64,000 nucleotides of DNA, taken from NCBI GenBank assembly GCA_008477525.1, contig SPDT01000010.1, positions 620,001-684,000 of the forward strand, given 5' to 3'. Position 1 is the stretch's first letter, and each line of letters opens with the position of its first letter. The position numbers and the translations under genes were made by a program. The notes below the pieces were generated by a model, which saw only the letters and a list, made by a program, of their open reading frames with translations, did not search any database and was not told the DNA's origin. This DNA is from Hypomyces perniciosus. Lineage: Eukaryota; Ascomycota; Sordariomycetes; Hypocreales; Hypocreaceae. This document shows, piece after piece, positions 34,122 to 45,041 of this stretch.

Positions 34122-36611
34122 ATGGCCTCCGCGGCCGACGACGAGGTTGACACGCTCGTCCAGGATGTGGTTGCTGGTAAGCCATTGTCCCGTGTACACC
34201 CAATCGCAGATGCTGAGACTTGCATATATAGCTTCCAAGACGCCAGCCAAGTCTCGTGCGACAAACATCAAGCCCACAGTTGCAAGCTTGACGTCGCTGG
34301 CTTACGACAGAGGACTCCTGCCTGATGCTCTCCATGAGCTCATTGACCTTGTCACCACGCCAAGCTACCTTGATCAGGCCAGCCTAGCTGCCATTGTTCG
34401 GAACCTCTATCCTGCCACCAGGGTATCTCACAATGTGGCTCTCCGTGTCATTGGGGCTCTTGGCCATGGAAGGCTCAAGCCCTCGCTGAATCTTCAGGCC
34501 GCCCTTCTGAAATGGCTGATCATGACCTACCATGTTCTTGAGACCCAGGCAGTGCTTTCTCAAGCCTATGCTGTGCTATTTAATTTACTTGATACGGCTG
34601 CCATTAGACCCAATCTCTGCCATTTACTTGCTTTGATCACACGGAGAAAGCATGTCAGGCCTTTCAGAATTCAGGCTCTGTGAGTTGCTTGTTTGGTGAC
34701 TAGGACCCCTAGTGCTTGATTCTCGAGCTAACGTGGTTTTCAGCCTGGGATTGTCCAGACAGACCGGCAATGACCCCTGCTTGGTTGGGCTTCTCAGAGT
34801 CTTCAAGGACTATTACCCTGAGATCATCGTCGGTGAAGCAGTTCGGGGCAAAGCATCTGCGTTCAAGGTGAGACCGCATCGCAGGATGGGGCGACAGCTT
34901 AGGCTAACTCGTCTAGCACCCGGACACATTATGGCGAGAAAGGCTGCAGGAAATTCAAGATGCCCACGTCCAGCAAACTGAGCAGAATTCATCTCGGCCT
35001 CGCGATGGCTTCCGAGTCAATCGTCCGGTAAACCGGGCTCGAAGAAACCAAGTTGTTCCAATAGTCCATACATCACACGCAACGGAGGTAACGCGGGAAT
35101 CTCTCATATACCAAACTAACAAGCTAACGATGATTTAGAATTCGGTCACTTTGGAGGAGATTGAGAGTGTTAATGGCTTTGTCCAAAACATGGACAAGAT
35201 AGAGCTGCCGAATCAGCTTGTCGCGGTTCTTGCTGATCCTTTGCTTCAGAAACTCTTACTTCTCCGCCCAAGCGCGGAGGCATCACAGCGGGTTGCGAAC
35301 TGGCTCAATTCAGTGTTGCAGGATGTCATCGATGGGAATGTCGATGAATTAACTCTATGGGAAGTCCTGGATGTGGTCAGGGAATTCGTCGTGCAAATAA
35401 AAGTACGTCTGCAACTTGGATCATCCCTTACCTCGTATTCCAAGATAACCAGAGCTAACGTGACATAGTCGGTACCCCCCGTTCTCCTCAATTTCTTTGC
35501 TCGATTCTTTCAGCTATGGAGTGGTTCTGGTCGCCGCGACTATGTGTTTGAAATATTGTCCTATACCCCCTTTCTAGATTTCTCAGGCAAGCGTTTCCCT
35601 CTACACCATCATTTCATATACTATGGCTAACCTCTACCTACAGAACTATACCAGCACGTCTTCCAACCGTTGGAGGCGGTGGTGTTGGACAACACTCACG
35701 GCTCTCACGTTGCCATTCTAACCTTATACACCAACCTTCTTCATCACTGGACGGCCATACTGCAGTCGAGCAGCCCAGTTCCCACCCACGCAAGTGCGAG
35801 TGTCACGGCATTGATACGTCACACGGGCCAACTAGCCTTGACCCTACTCCAAACTTCACCTGCCTTATCCACAGATTCTGCCATCCTCAGCTTCTATGAG
35901 CAGGGCCTTCACCTCGTCAACCATGAATCGCTAAAGCACTACATTCGGATTGAGTTACCACCGTCCGCGATCATTTACACCTTCTTATTCGACAACTCTC
36001 TAGCAACGGTGTCTCGGTTGTGTTACATCTTGGCTTGTTATAAGAAAGGGTTTGAGACCGCCATGTCCACCAAGGCCAGGCACGACGGCAGTGCCAGAAT
36101 TGATTCCCTCTCATACGACCGAGCCTATGTCAACCTTTACAACGGCTATCTCATGGATATCTGTAACTGCTTCTGGCGAGCGCGAGCCTTCAGCGACACC
36201 GACACCAATGCTCATGGCTGTATGATGCCGCGCACCACATTCTCTATTCTCACGTCCTACGTCACATCCGTAGACAAATCATTTTCTCTCGCTTCTCTAT
36301 TCTCTCTATCACACTCCCCAGTGCTCTGCCTTCAGAGCATTCAGCGAGTGCGTGAACTCGAGGATATCGCCATGGAACAGGATGACTCCATCCGGACGCG
36401 GCATGCGGGCCCCGTAACACAAAATAGCCTGTCAAAGATGGCTGTTTCAGGGGGGATCCGCCTTACCTGGCAGGAGTATCGAATTGACATTCTCAAGACA
36501 CTCGTTGCCAAGGGACTTGGAGGCATCGCTGAGCTTCTGAAGAACACAATGACAGTATTGAAGAACTCGATGGACGCCAAGCCGGCTGCGAAATCCAGAC
36601 CATCTCAATAA
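34122..36611 (+). CDS. mis6: Kinetochore protein Mis6/CENP-I (Ctf3)
   Basis: This is an inner-kinetochore protein of the constitutive centromere-associated network, needed in fission yeast for CENP-A loading. Seven exons (34122-34176, 34232-34679, 34744-34867, 34917-35087, 35139-35402, 35469-35586, 35644-36611) join in frame to 715 residues. Early conserved sequence is LTSLAYDRGLLPDALHELID, then ALLKWLIMTYHVLE and DTAAIRPNLCHLLALITRRK. The middle has GNDPCLVGLLRVFKDYYPEIIVG and LWRERLQEIQD. Later VPPVLLNFFARFFQLWSGSG and, near the end, AVSGGIRLTWQEYRIDILK match Mis6-family helical repeats. Intron 6 (35587-35643) is a GC-AG intron: TCAG is followed by GCAAGC, and this choice restores frame exactly. 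The other introns are GT-AG and very short (49-66 bases). Confidence 0.92.
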
Positions 36612-37042
36612 AGATACAGGGAACTCTCTTTGTTGCAATTGCCTAACTGTATATGATGACTACATATGTCAGGTCCAGTTGAAGCGGACCAGCTGCTTAA
36701 ATCCCTATCGGTTGAAATACAGGGTATCATTGACGAAATAAATGCCAAAACAAGACCATTGATGATGAGCCCACAGTCCTCGCTCATGTGTGTTGAAGAC
36801 ACGCAATCCGGCTATGAAGGCAGAGTTGAGACCTGCTCCCCTCGCCGAAATACCAACGCCATGCAGTGTTAAATGCTGTGCCCCCAACCAACCAACCAAC
36901 TGTGGTAAGACGAAAAGCGCCGAATATGCAGTTGAGTGCCCGATGCCCTTGTCTCCATGTCCATCTGCCGGGAAAAAAACACAAGATAAAGGAAATCAAT
37001 CTGGCAGTTGAAAGAAATGCCATCCCCCTACGTTACCCTTGC
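36612..37042. other. Tail-to-tail spacer between MIS6 and CAF16
   Basis: Only 431 bases separate the two stops. It contains a short CCAACCAAC repeat near 36886. No gene is seen. Confidence 0.45.
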
Positions 37043-37909
37043 TCAGTTCTCCCTTTGCTTGGACTCGTCTCCATAGCCCCCAATTTTGATGCCACCAAAG
37101 CCATAGGTCTTGCCTTCGGGACCTATGTTGGCCTGGCTTCTTGGGCCTCTCTCCCTGAGATCTTCTCTCAGCCAGCTCATCACCAGCTCACCGAGACGGC
37201 TGTTACCAGTGGGTCCAACAGTGGTATCGATGGTCTGGAGCATCTTGTCGGCAGTATCCCATTCCTTGACGGTACCCACATGCATATGGACGAGGTGGGT
37301 GGGCCAGCCAGCCAAGTTGTCCAGGATGTGGGTGGCGTAGACGATGGTGCACTCTCGGGTCTCAGTCTCGCGCTTCAGCCAGGTGAGGAACTCGTATCGG
37401 CTCAAGACGTCGAGGTCGACGGTGATTTCGTCAAGGAAGAGCACGGTCCAGGGGCGAAGGAGGCCCATGGCCAGCTGGACTCTGCGACGTTCACCATCTG
37501 ACACGGCATGCATGCGCCAATTGGTGTCAATATCAAGCATGGTGACCAGCTCATCGCGGCGGTCGGGGTAGGCATCACCACCGACAGACCGAAGAAGCTC
37601 CAAGACGCCAATATCGTTGCGTACAATGGGATTCAGCACCCACTCAAGGCCCAGATAGGTGACACCCTCGAGGCCCTCCTTGAACGGGTCGACGCCGCAG
37701 ATGGAAATAGCGTCGCCAGGGGCTAGACGCTTGCCAGCGAGGAGACGGAGGAGAGTTGTTTTGCCGGCGCCATTGGCACCGATGAGAAGGGTGCGTGAGC
37801 GCGGAGGCAGATCGAGAGAGATGTTACGCACACCTGTCGAGAAGTCTGGGAACGTGTATGAAAGGTTCTGGACCAGAATACGAGGAGGGATGGGCGCAGG
37901 AGCCGTCAT
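37043..37909 (-). CDS. CAF16: Caf16-type soluble ABC ATPase
   Basis: In yeast this non-membrane ABC protein associates with the CCR4-NOT transcription/mRNA-decay machinery. It is a single exon. I chose the ATG at 37909, giving 288 residues, because this matches yeast Caf16 (289). An in-frame ATG at 37975 would add a 22-residue extension that reads from a GTGATG repeat. The start is followed by ILVQNLSYTFPDFSTGV. Walker A is GANGAGKTT at about 44-52. The signature is SDGERRRVQLAMGLL at about 137-151 in place of LSGGQ, as usual in this family. Walker B is WTVLFLDEITVDLD with the catalytic Glu, and the H-loop is VYATHILDNL. There are no membrane helices. It is divergent from POL31. Confidence 0.93.
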   Translation of the reverse strand: MTAPAPIPPRILVQNLSYTFPDFSTGVRNISLDLPPRSRTLLIGANGAGKTTLLRLLAGKRLAPGDAISICGVDPFKEGLEGVTYLGLEWVLNPIVRNDIGVLELLRSVGGDAYPDRRDELVTMLDIDTNWRMHAVSDGERRRVQLAMGLLRPWTVLFLDEITVDLDVLSRYEFLTWLKRETETRECTIVYATHILDNLAGWPTHLVHMHVGTVKEWDTADKMLQTIDTTVGPTGNSRLGELVMSWLREDLRERGPRSQANIGPEGKTYGFGGIKIGGYGDESKQREN

Positions 37910-38480
37910 AGTGATGGTGATGGTGATGTTGGATCTACTGGGGAGAGGAAGACGAGCAAGCAACCAAGCAACCAACCGAGCTGAGGTGGGATTAAGCAGG
38001 AGAACCAGAGGTTAATGAATGTGTGCGATGGAACAATGAAGTGGCAAAGGAATTGGGAGACGGAGATGGCCGATCCTCTGTTAGGCAGAAGCCTAGCCCA
38101 TAAATATCCCTTGTCTAAATCCGATCCTGTTTCTTCTTTAGGGCTCCGATGCCATGTTTGTACATAAATTCCAAGGCTCTTCTTCTCTCTTCTTCTCTGT
38201 ACATAATAGCGGGGATTGGGGAGCAACCTCGGGATGGCGGGGCAAAAAGGGCCTCAGTGCACTAAGCCTGGTTGGGACGGGCCACTTAACGCCAAAGAGC
38301 TCGCGTGTCACATTGATCTAGATAACTAACGCGTCAAGCTCATAGAGCAACTCTGCCAACTCCATACCAGTTCGCCTTTCCCCTTTCCCTTTCCCCTTCC
38401 CTTAAACACAATTGTCGTGCTTTACAACAGCCAAAGCGATAAGTACTGAGCCAGCCTCTGCTGCTGATGCGCCCGTCAAC
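37910..38480. promoter_or_regulatory. Bidirectional promoter between CAF16 and POL31
   Basis: The 571-base head-to-head region carries two 5' leaders. A MluI cell-cycle box, ACGCGT, lies near the POL31 side (38329-38334), and a CT-rich tract at about 38371-38403 precedes the POL31 start. Confidence 0.55.
38329..38334. promoter_or_regulatory. MluI cell-cycle box (ACGCGT) upstream of POL31
   Basis: The hexamer ACGCGT sits 147 bases before the POL31 ATG. In yeasts the MBF factor binds this box and drives DNA-replication genes at G1/S, including polymerase delta subunits. A single hexamer can occur by chance, so this is a candidate supported mainly by its position. Confidence 0.5.
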
Positions 38481-40204
38481 ATGGTCAAACTCGAAGATAT
38501 TGAAAGCATTCTCCAGAAGCCCGCGTATGCTCATCACCGTCTACCCAATGGCAGACAAGCTTCAATTGCCCTCGCAATTCTGACCTGGACGTATTAGAGA
38601 CACGCCGCATACGATCCTCACCCGTGCCGAATCATCCTACAAGCCCCTGCAGACCTTTGCCCTCGAGAAGCAGCGTTCCTACAAGCAGCAGTATGGCGAC
38701 ATGTACTTTCTTCGTCTCACCAAGATCAAGCCAGCGGTCGAGGAGGTGGCGGCCACGGCGTGGGAGGGCACTATGATTGGGGATGAAGAGGCGAAGAGGG
38801 TTGATCGCGTGCTAGATGTGCGCCAGGGCGAACTGTGCTGGGTTGCGGGGACGGTGTATATGGACATGCGACTCAAGCCGAATATTCTTGAGGATGTGTC
38901 CAAGGATGTGAGTGTAACCACCGACACTTGTTTTGTCTCGTAAGCTAGAGGGGTTGTGATTGTGTACTGACGTTGATCTGTTTAGCGCTGGTTGTCTGCA
39001 CCTATTTCGACGCAAAGGTATTACTCCGACGACGGTTCCGATCAGATCACACTCGAGGACGACTCAGGCCGTGTTCGACTAGTTGGTGCTCTTCTCAAGA
39101 CTGTCCCGCTTGTTACCGGCTGCATCATCGCTGTCATGGGCACGGAAAACACCAACGGAGAGTTCGAGGTTGTTGATCTCAAGGTTGCAGACCTACCGCC
39201 TCAGCCCGAGCGCTGGGCTCTCTCAAAACCGAACGGCAAGGCCAAGAAAGAGGTCAAGGATGAAGACACGGAGATGGCGGACAACACCACCGCCAGCAGT
39301 GGCAAGAAAATCGCCATCGTTTCGGGGTTGTCATTCTCGGGCTCCGATGCCTCCTATGATCTAGAGCTGAATCTCCTGTTGGAGTACTTGCTTGGGGAAG
39401 CTCTTGGTCCAGGGGCGCAAAACGACGTTTCGCAAATCAGCAGGCTCATCATTGCAGGCAATTCGATATCTGCAACTGACCTTAAGGTCGATGACGACGA
39501 GAAAAAGTCGCACAAGAAATACGGCTACGACGCGAGCTCATACAACCCTGTTCCATCTCAGCTCTTTGACGAATTCCTCTCGGAACTCCTGCCTTCAATA
39601 CCTGTGACGTTATTACCTGGTGCTCAAGACCCTGCCAACGCGAGCTATCCCCAACAGCCCATCCACACGGCCATGTTCCCATTATCAAGAGCGTACGCGT
39701 CAGACCCTTCCGCACCGACGTCACAACCAGGCTGGTTTGATGCCGTGACAAATCCGTGGGAGGCAGAGGTCGAAGGCTGGAGGATACTAGGCACCGGTGG
39801 CCAGAATGTGGATGACGTGTTCAAGTACGTCGACAACGAGGATAGATTGGGGATGATGGAGGCCATGTGCAGGTGGAGGTGCTGCGCTCCGACTGCCCCC
39901 GATACGCTATGTAAGTCCAACCCCTTCGTCTCTTTCTCTCCTTACAAACCAAGGCTTGTAGCAAAACTAACCGAGATGTCCAGGGAGCTATCCCTTCCAG
40001 GAGGATGACCCATTTGTTATCAAGAGCTGTCCGCACGTATATTTTGTCGGATGCCAGCCCGAGTTTTCGACCAAGGTTATTCACGGGCCAGATGGCCAGT
40101 CTGTCCGGCTCATTACGGTGCCTTCGTTTTCTAAGACGAAGGAGTTTGTGCTGATGGATACGGAGACGCTGGAAGTAACAAGAGTCAAGATTGCAGGAAG
40201 GTGA
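38481..40204 (+). CDS. POL31: DNA polymerase delta small subunit Pol31/Cdc1
   Basis: This is the B-subunit of DNA polymerase delta, which links the catalytic subunit to Pol32 and supports lagging-strand synthesis. Exons 38481-38524, 38598-38907, 38986-39910 and 39984-40204 give 499 residues. Exon 1 ends after MVKLEDIESILQKP. Its GTATGC donor and TATTAG acceptor join to ADTPHTILTRAESSYKPLQ, replacing an otherwise early stop. Then come EKQRSYKQQYGDMYFLRL and RQGELCWVAGTVYMDM (OB fold), IAIVSGLSFSGSDASYDLEL, LIIAGNSI, PVTLLPGAQDPAN and, in the last exon, SYPFQEDDPFVIKSCPHVY with VYFVGCQPEF. These belong to the inactive calcineurin-like phosphoesterase domain of B-subunits. The N-terminus is the least certain part. 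Confidence 0.94.
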
Positions 40205-40561
40205 GAGAAGTAATCGCACAAGGTGAAGGAGATGTGGACAAAATAAAGGACGCTTCAATGAAAAATGTAGCAGGAAAACATCGGGATACCCCTGAAATAG
40301 AGTCATGACAGAAAATTTTGTTTGGTTGCAATCCCTTATGGTTCCCAGAAGACGTAGCAAAAGTGTTAGTATTTTCTCCGATGTGCTGAACTCCTTGCTT
40401 TCTCCCTTGCTTTCTCCCTTGCTGCCCCTTTTTCTATTCCAACACGAGAAACTCCAGTGGTTTGAGAAAACAAGTGGCCCCAATATCAAATGCCCAATCC
40501 GCCCAATCATCCGAGCAAACTCCTCCCCAAATGACTTTTCTCCATGATGTAATGACTCTCT
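40205..40561. other. Tail-to-tail spacer after POL31
   Basis: Convergent 3' flanks of 357 bases. A CTTGCTTTCTCC repeat near 40393-40420 is the only visible structure. Confidence 0.45.
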
Positions 40562-42373
40562 TCAAAAGCCATCCTCATCGTCTTCGAGGTATTCCCACAA
40601 CAACCGTTCCCTAACGCCCCCGCCCTCAACCCAATCCTCCGTAGTCCGCTCATGGAAATCCCTATCCGCGCACTCCCGCTCAACATGGACCGCCAGCATA
40701 TCCATCGCCTTCATGCACTGCTGAGCTAACTGCTGTCGACGGGTCTGCATTACCTCGTCCTTCGCCCACCAATCAGAGAACCCCTTGCCCTGATCGTTGG
40801 CCTGCTCGTTGTAAATATTCAGGTAGCGTCTGTCCATGGTTAGGCGACATGCGCCGCTCTCGGCGGGTGCGGGTGCTAGAGACGATGATCTTCCCATGTA
40901 GTGCGTCAGTAAGTCCACGCGCAGGAATTGGCTCTCCACGGCTTTCACGGCGGTTAGGACGGGAGAGTCGGGCTTGAAGAAGTCAATAAAGGTGAATGCC
41001 CCTTTGCCGTCATTACCGCCGGTTGGATTCCACAGGGGCGTCACGCGAATGGCCAGAGTGCGAATGTTGAACTTTTGCTTCTTCTTCCTCTTCTGTAGCG
41101 GCGGTTGCTGCTGCTGCTGTTGGTGTTTGCCTCGCTTGCTACGGGTCTTGGAACAGGTGGCTGCAAGAGGCTGTCCTTCTGCAAACACGTAGATCGCCTT
41201 GGCCATGCTCTCCTGCGTCTCCTCGGAGTAGCGGTTTTGCTCGGCCTCGACAACAATGCTCCTAAACAGGTGTGAGTACTTGTCAATGTTGATGTCCCAC
41301 TCGGACTTGCTGACGCGGCTGGAGGAGCGTCTAGAGGAGCGTCTAGTCGTAGACGCGGCTCTTTTTCCGCCTTCCCACTCTGAGTCACTGTCACCTTCGT
41401 CGTCTTCTGGGGCTTCTGTGTCATCCTGGGCCAGTCGTTCAATATCCCTCACACTGGCGGTTGGATCACGAAGGCGGTAGAGGAATGTGTTCTCGCCATA
41501 AAGAACACGAGAAGCCTCGGCGTGGACTTGTTTGCACGCCCTGAGGATGCCGGTTGGCAGGTCAAGCTTGTTGCGTTTGTAAACCAGTCTCCAGCTGCCG
41601 TGAACGCTAATTGGTTTGTTAACAAGGAGCAGTTGGCGGTAAATCCTGTCTCTAATCTCCACGGGGATGTTCATGAAAGTGGGAGGCTCTCGCTTGAAGG
41701 CCTCCTGTGTTTCCGGCGCTTGCTCTGGCTGGTCCATGGGCTCATCATCGGACTCATCTCCCGATCGGATGAACTCAGCCGACTTGTGATGCGTCCTCTC
41801 GGAGTTGGCTCTCCGTGCAATCCTTGGGTTTACGATCTTCTTCTTCTTGGTCTTCCTTTTGGTCTTCCTGTTGGTATCATCCTCTACGGGGCTCAATTGC
41901 GGTTCGTCATCATCGTGGGCAGGAACACTTGGAGGCGGAGCGGTAAGAATCTCCTGCGGCTCAAGTGTTTCATTTTCCATCTGGTTATCTGCACTTGGCT
42001 GTACCAGTTCGCCCCATAGGGTACGGTAATTCCTAGGGAGAAGTGAACCATAACCATTGCTGAAGTCCGCCAACGTAGGCTTTTCAACGGCGTTGGCGTC
42101 ATAGAGGAAGATTTTGTCTTTGACTCTGGGCTTCTTCTTCTGGCGATGCTTCTTCTTGTTCTTCTCGGCACTTGCCTTGGTGGCCGCGGCTTTATTATGG
42201 TCCTTTTGTCTCTTCCTCTTGCGGGTGTTTGGGACCTCGCTCCTGGGCGTCGAGCCGGAAAGGGGCGTCATCCTGGCTTCAATCTCATTCTGGTCCTCTG
42301 AGGGAATGGAACCTTGGTCATTGCGTTTGGGCCTGGTGGATGAAGGGCGCTTCGAGGTTTGCCGCGAAGGCAT
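40562..42373 (-). CDS. Basic nuclear-looking protein with an F-box/2EXR-like segment
   Basis: Function unknown. It is a single exon of 603 residues. The first 230 residues are very rich in Lys, Arg, Ser and Glu, with runs such as RKRKRQKDHN, KKKHRQKKKPRVK and KTKRKTKKKK that could act as nuclear signals. Residues about 232-310 (FMNIPVEIRDRIYRQLLLVN, ILRACKQVHAEASRVLYGEN) fit the fungal 'IPxEIRxxIY...CKQVHxEA' pattern, found in many F-box-like and 2EXR proteins. An acidic patch EDDEGDSDSEWEGG and a Ser/Arg stretch follow, then a run of glutamines before a basic segment. The C-terminal part around LAIRVTPLWNPTGG also looks conserved. It may recognise a partner for ubiquitination, but that is only suggested by the domain. 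Confidence 0.75.
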   Translation of the reverse strand: MPSRQTSKRPSSTRPKRNDQGSIPSEDQNEIEARMTPLSGSTPRSEVPNTRKRKRQKDHNKAAATKASAEKNKKKHRQKKKPRVKDKIFLYDANAVEKPTLADFSNGYGSLLPRNYRTLWGELVQPSADNQMENETLEPQEILTAPPPSVPAHDDDEPQLSPVEDDTNRKTKRKTKKKKIVNPRIARRANSERTHHKSAEFIRSGDESDDEPMDQPEQAPETQEAFKREPPTFMNIPVEIRDRIYRQLLLVNKPISVHGSWRLVYKRNKLDLPTGILRACKQVHAEASRVLYGENTFLYRLRDPTASVRDIERLAQDDTEAPEDDEGDSDSEWEGGKRAASTTRRSSRRSSSRVSKSEWDINIDKYSHLFRSIVVEAEQNRYSEETQESMAKAIYVFAEGQPLAATCSKTRSKRGKHQQQQQQPPLQKRKKKQKFNIRTLAIRVTPLWNPTGGNDGKGAFTFIDFFKPDSPVLTAVKAVESQFLRVDLLTHYMGRSSSLAPAPAESGACRLTMDRRYLNIYNEQANDQGKGFSDWWAKDEVMQTRRQQLAQQCMKAMDMLAVHVERECADRDFHERTTEDWVEGGGVRERLLWEYLEDDEDGF

Positions 42374-45041
42374 GGTGGAGGTGTAGATAGATATGTTGAG
42401 TGTGAAAGGAAATGAGAAAAGGAGATCAGTTGACTAGATGCAGCTTAGCCTGTGTAGAAGACAAGTAGAGTGGTCTAAGAAACGGAGATAGATATGAATT
42501 AGAACGGCTGAGCAATAAGAGAAATAAAGTTGGCCCGGAGAGAGAAGTGCTCTAGGTGGAGGAGAGTTGGGGTTTGGGGAGAGTTGCATACGACTAAAGG
42601 TGGACTTTGAGACGTCTTGGAAAATGCAGCAACGCTCGGGGTAGAGGTAGTTGGAAACAGAAAAAAAATATAATTAAATAAATAAATAAACAAAGTAGAA
42701 TTGACTTGATTAGTGAATCCTTGACTTCAAGAACGGGCAAAGGCAACTTGTGTTGGAGGAAGAAAGAGAGGGAGAGAAAGAGAGGGAGAGAGTGCATGTA
42801 TGTGTGTGTAAGATGTGTGTTGAAGGAGGGAACTTGGAGGATTCCTCCCTTGCAGCATTTTACAGATACCGTATCAAGCCGTGGTCAATAAAACAACACA
42901 CCGCAAAGTTCTTGGAGGACTGATGATTCGATTCATTCCACTATGTCTGAGACGCAAGAGAAGTCTCACGATAACAACAATGCATACGCATACACGCACA
43001 CCTCGGACAAAAGTCGGTGACTGCTAAGTAGGGGTGATGACGATACAACCTTTCCAGCCGCTAAGAAAAAATTTAGAAAAAAAAAACAAGACAGCCCTTT
43101 CAAAATTAGCCATTGCTTTTTGGGAGGTGTATCACCTGATCAATAATGGTTTTTCTTGCTCCTGAAAAGAGACTCGGAGCGGGTTTAAGACTGGTCATGA
43201 GGACGGACTGACTGACTTGAACCTCAATCCCTGGTGGCCAGTGTCATTACGGATATACGGGTAGTTATTACAAGTTGAAAGTAGTAGTTGGCACACTATC
43301 ATAAAGTAGTTCCTGTTAGCAAACGGAACCGGAGCACAGACAGTGGTGATATCTATCTCCTCCTGTTTTTTTTTCCCCCGTCATCCGGACTTTTGGGCGT
43401 TTCCATTAGACATCTTTGCATCCAGACGGAGTGGTACGAAGTACATCGCGAGATACGGAGTACAGTAGTATACTATTATTACAGTAAGCGGAGTCCGGAC
43501 AAGGCGATGCTATCTCGAACAAGCATCCAGTAAATCAACGTGCAGCTGCAGTGGCAGCTCTGTGGCCCGTGTGGCCCGAGCTACAGGCTTGGGGTTGCAC
43601 GCGTGCCCGCAGCTTTAAATTCCTGTTACCCTATAAATCAACACGTTTTACCCTATCGTTACCCTATAACAACGTAATACCGCCCGGGAGGCTTCCCAAC
43701 ATGGCGATAGCATCGTCAGGCGGGAGGGGGGAGAGTGGGCGGGGGGCGTGTATGTACCGGTACATCTGCGAAAGATCTTGGGGGAAGTCAATTGCGCGCG
43801 CTTTGGGCACTTTTGACATCATCCACTGGGTCCGATGCCGGGTCTCTGAGGTATCGGGTACATCGTTATCGACAACCATCGTGGTGGCGCTGCAGCCACG
43901 GAGCGAGATTTGCTGATAATGATGATTACACCTTCGTATCGGGGTACGTACCTAGTATGTACACTGCACGCCCTCTTTTGCCCAGTTTGCTAGGAATCGT
44001 TATCGCAATCACCTCCAAAAAACAACAAAGCAAAAACACCATCGCCTGCCCCTTGCTATTATTATCGCCAATGTCTTGAAGTCAATTGCCAATCCCGAGT
44101 CTCTGTATTGATGTACTCCGTATGTAGTGGTACATACTTTGTATCCCGTAAGACTTCGGTCTTTTTTTAAGATTCGCTCCGCACAATTATCTTGCATCAT
44201 TGTCATCATTATCATTATTACGAGTATCTCCAGCCACTACGAATTACTACTACTTCGTACTTTAGCCATTATCCGGCAGGCCGCCGATAGTTTCATCCAT
44301 TGCTCCAAAATAGCCCATTTCACATCGATTTAAAATTCCAAATTATCATTATCTTGCACTCGGCAAAATCCACACAGCACAACATGGAATAATAATCAGA
44401 GGGAGCAAAAAAAAAAAAAAGAAACAGAAAAAAACAGTCAGCATCAGCAACAGATAACGCCCCCCCTGGCCCATGTGATGTGATGCGCCCTCACGCTTCG
44501 ACTTACATCACCCAAATGATGAAAGTGTCCCACACCGTCCATTCCATTTCATGCTTCTCGAAGCCATTCCATTGATGAGGAAACACTAAAATCGTATCTA
44601 CTATACAAGGTACAAGGTACAATGTACAATGCACGGAGCACGGAGTACGTACGGAGTCTTTTCTTCACACACTCCCCCCTCCCCCACACGCTATGCCGCT
44701 GTGTTACGGAGCTCGTACCAGGTACTCCCAAAGGGGGAGTGTAAACAGCGGCTTGCAGCGGATATCCTTGGAATCTTTATACCAGTGTCGCTATCCACAA
44801 GGGTCAGCGTTGGGGGGAGAGAAGGCGTGCGAGAGTTTCTCTTATCAGCAGCTTGCTTCCCCGGATGTTGCTTTGAACTTGATCTACTACTTCGTACTAT
44901 CTTCATCTTCTTACTTCTTACTATTTCCTCCTCTCTGTCTTGTCTACTCGTTGGCCCTGTTCTGTTCTGTTGTCCTCGTGCTGCCTCTTCCTGCTTTCGT
45001 TGACATCATCTATCCATCTATATTAAACCTCACATATCACA
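42374..45041. other. Long gap upstream of the first serine dehydratase
   Basis: About 2.7 kb of shared upstream sequence for two divergent genes. It has AG-rich and AT-rich simple sequence at 42655-42800, A-runs at 43070-43087 and 44408-44421, three TTACCCTAT copies at 43626-43667, and exact TACGGAGTA-type motifs at 43454-43462 and 44114-44122 with close variants up to 44890. No frame resembles a known protein. Confidence 0.5.

Noticed and set aside
37910..37975. Upstream ATG of CAF16 at 37975
   Set aside because: The 22 added residues come from a GTGATG repeat, and the shorter form matches the family length.
38481..38595. POL31 start exon read straight through as a 38-residue peptide
   Set aside because: It stops at TAG before the conserved region. 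Using GTATGC as donor and TATTAG as acceptor joins exactly to the polymerase subunit frame.
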